NCBI GenBank assembly: GCA_020060765.1
Contig: JAGUZQ010000039.1
Location: 1-47,824, forward strand
DNA from: Planctomycetota bacterium
GTDB taxonomy: Bacteria > Planctomycetota > SZUA-567
DNA: 47,824 nt
Direction of reading: 5' to 3'
Below are positions 47,140 to 47,824 of the stretch, piece after piece. The position numbers were made by a program, and so were the translations under genes. Within the stretch, counting starts at the first letter, position 1. Each line of letters starts with the position of its first letter. The notes under the pieces were generated by a model, which saw nothing but the letters and a program-made list of their open reading frames with translations, was not told the origin of the DNA and made no database searches.

Positions 47140-47824
47140 ATGAATTCGATACCTGATACCTGGGAAGGAATCACCTTTGACGATGTCCTGCTGGTGCCGC
47201 AGAAAAGCGACATCATTCCCGGCGACGCGGACGTCTCCACCCGCTTCAGCCGCAACATCCCCATTTCCATCCCCATCTCCAGCGCGGCTATGGACACCGT
47301 TACCGAAAGCAAGCTCGCCATCGCCATCGCCGAACAGGGCGGTATCGGCATCATCCACAAAAATCTTTCCCCCGAACGCCAGGCGCTGGAAGTCGATTGC
47401 GTCAAGCGCTCGGAAAACGGCATCATCACCGACCCCGTCACCCTCGGCCCGGAAGACACCGTCGCCCAGGTGCGCGAAATCATGAATTCGCAGAACGTCA
47501 GCGGCATCCCCATCGTGGTCGAGGGCAACCGGCTGGTAGGCATCCTCACCAAGCGCGATCTGCGTTTCCAGATGGACGACAGCGTCAAGGTCAAGGCGAT
47601 CATGACCAAATCGCCGCTGGTGACTGCTTCGCCCGAAACCTCGCTGGAACAGGCGCACGACATTCTGCACCAGAACAAGGTGGAAAAGCTGCTGCTGGTG
47701 GTAGACGGCGACAGATTGGCGGGGCTGATCACGATTAAGGATATTTACAAGATGAACCAGTTCCCCGACGCCTCCCGCGACCAGCGCGGCCGGTTGCGCG
47801 TCGGCGCGGCGGTGGGCGTGCGCG
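47140..47824 (+). CDS. guaB: Inosine-5'-monophosphate dehydrogenase, 5' part
   Basis: The gene starts with an ATG after GGGGAGA and runs off the window after about 228 codons. The N-terminus GITFDDVLLVPQKSDIIPGD, then ISIPISSAAMDTVTESKLAIAIAEQGGIGIIHKN, is the start of the IMPDH barrel. Two CBS modules follow (about residues 95-205), with VSGIPIVVEG and KLLLVVDGDRLAGLITIKDI, then QRGRLRVGAAVGV re-enters the barrel. The catalytic Cys loop lies beyond the window. It performs the first committed step of GMP synthesis. The long stop-free frame is complete up to the edge. Confidence 0.95.
   Translation, partial: MNSIPDTWEGITFDDVLLVPQKSDIIPGDADVSTRFSRNIPISIPISSAAMDTVTESKLAIAIAEQGGIGIIHKNLSPERQALEVDCVKRSENGIITDPVTLGPEDTVAQVREIMNSQNVSGIPIVVEGNRLVGILTKRDLRFQMDDSVKVKAIMTKSPLVTASPETSLEQAHDILHQNKVEKLLLVVDGDRLAGLITIKDIYKMNQFPDASRDQRGRLRVGAAVGVR

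Overview
The window is GC-rich bacterial chromosome (roughly 55-60% G+C by eye). It carries about 34 protein genes, one tRNA, one transposase remnant and an unusual number of short intergenic repeats. UGA is an ordinary stop. The best lineage hint is the secretin, PilM/PilN-fusion, PilO-like and PilP-like run at 5.1-11.0 kb. It resembles the Akkermansia Amuc_1098-1102 pilus-like cluster of the PVC superphylum (Planctomycetes-Verrucomicrobia-Chlamydiae-Lentisphaerae). A cysteine-type sulfatase, an anaerobic sulfatase-maturating radical SAM enzyme, a DUF5060-type glycoside hydrolase and a GH4 enzyme suit an anaerobic carbohydrate degrader. A Lentisphaerota- or Kiritimatiellota-like organism is an inference, not a proof.

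Layout. 0-5 kb: transposase remnant, single-domain response regulator, then leftward a solute-binding protein with a methyltransferase and a FliA-type sigma factor with a FlgM-type anti-sigma factor. 5.1-15.7 kb: rightward run of secretin, PilM-PilN fusion, PilO-like, PilP-like, an SH3-like/helical-repeat/secretin-N-domain protein and a large secreted glycoside hydrolase. 15.8-19.2 kb: methyltransferase, sulfatase-maturating enzyme and a prenyltransferase-fold protein. 19.2-21.1 kb, leftward: metallo-beta-lactamase-fold hydrolase and amidohydrolase. 21.3-22.3 kb: an unknown protein behind an exact sigma-28 promoter, and upstream of it a candidate sigma-28-driven small RNA. 22.3-25.8 kb: XRE regulator, response-regulator/histidine-kinase hybrid, SIS-domain protein. 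25.9-30.5 kb: GspG-like protein, sulfatase flanked by duplicated terminators, enolase, YeiH-type transporter. 30.7-37.6 kb: two small unknown proteins, an AraC regulator divergent from a GH4 glycosidase, a GT-C-type membrane protein, a radical SAM protein. 37.8-47.8 kb: RimO, an RsbU-RsbW-RsbV partner-switching module, QueE, nucleoside hydrolase, MgtE, a MetY-type enzyme, tRNA-Leu(CAA) and the 5' part of guaB.

How it fits together. Two signalling modules are visible: FliA/FlgM and RsbU/W/V. One exact sigma-28 promoter (TAAA-N15-GCCGATAA) lies upstream of the unknown gene at 21.3 kb. A second, imperfect one lies upstream of a two-hairpin element, so sigma-28 may drive targets far from any flagellar gene. 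The maturase at 16.9 kb probably activates the sulfatase at 26.4 kb.

The repeats are the strangest layer. Four copies of a palindrome built on ATTCCC-N8-GGGAAT arms are present. Three further families (A, B, C) share no sequence but have the same plan: short tandem words at one end and their inverted copies at the other, lying exactly between neighbouring genes. There is also a 26-bp repeat just downstream of two leftward genes, and a duplicated 38-bp terminator.
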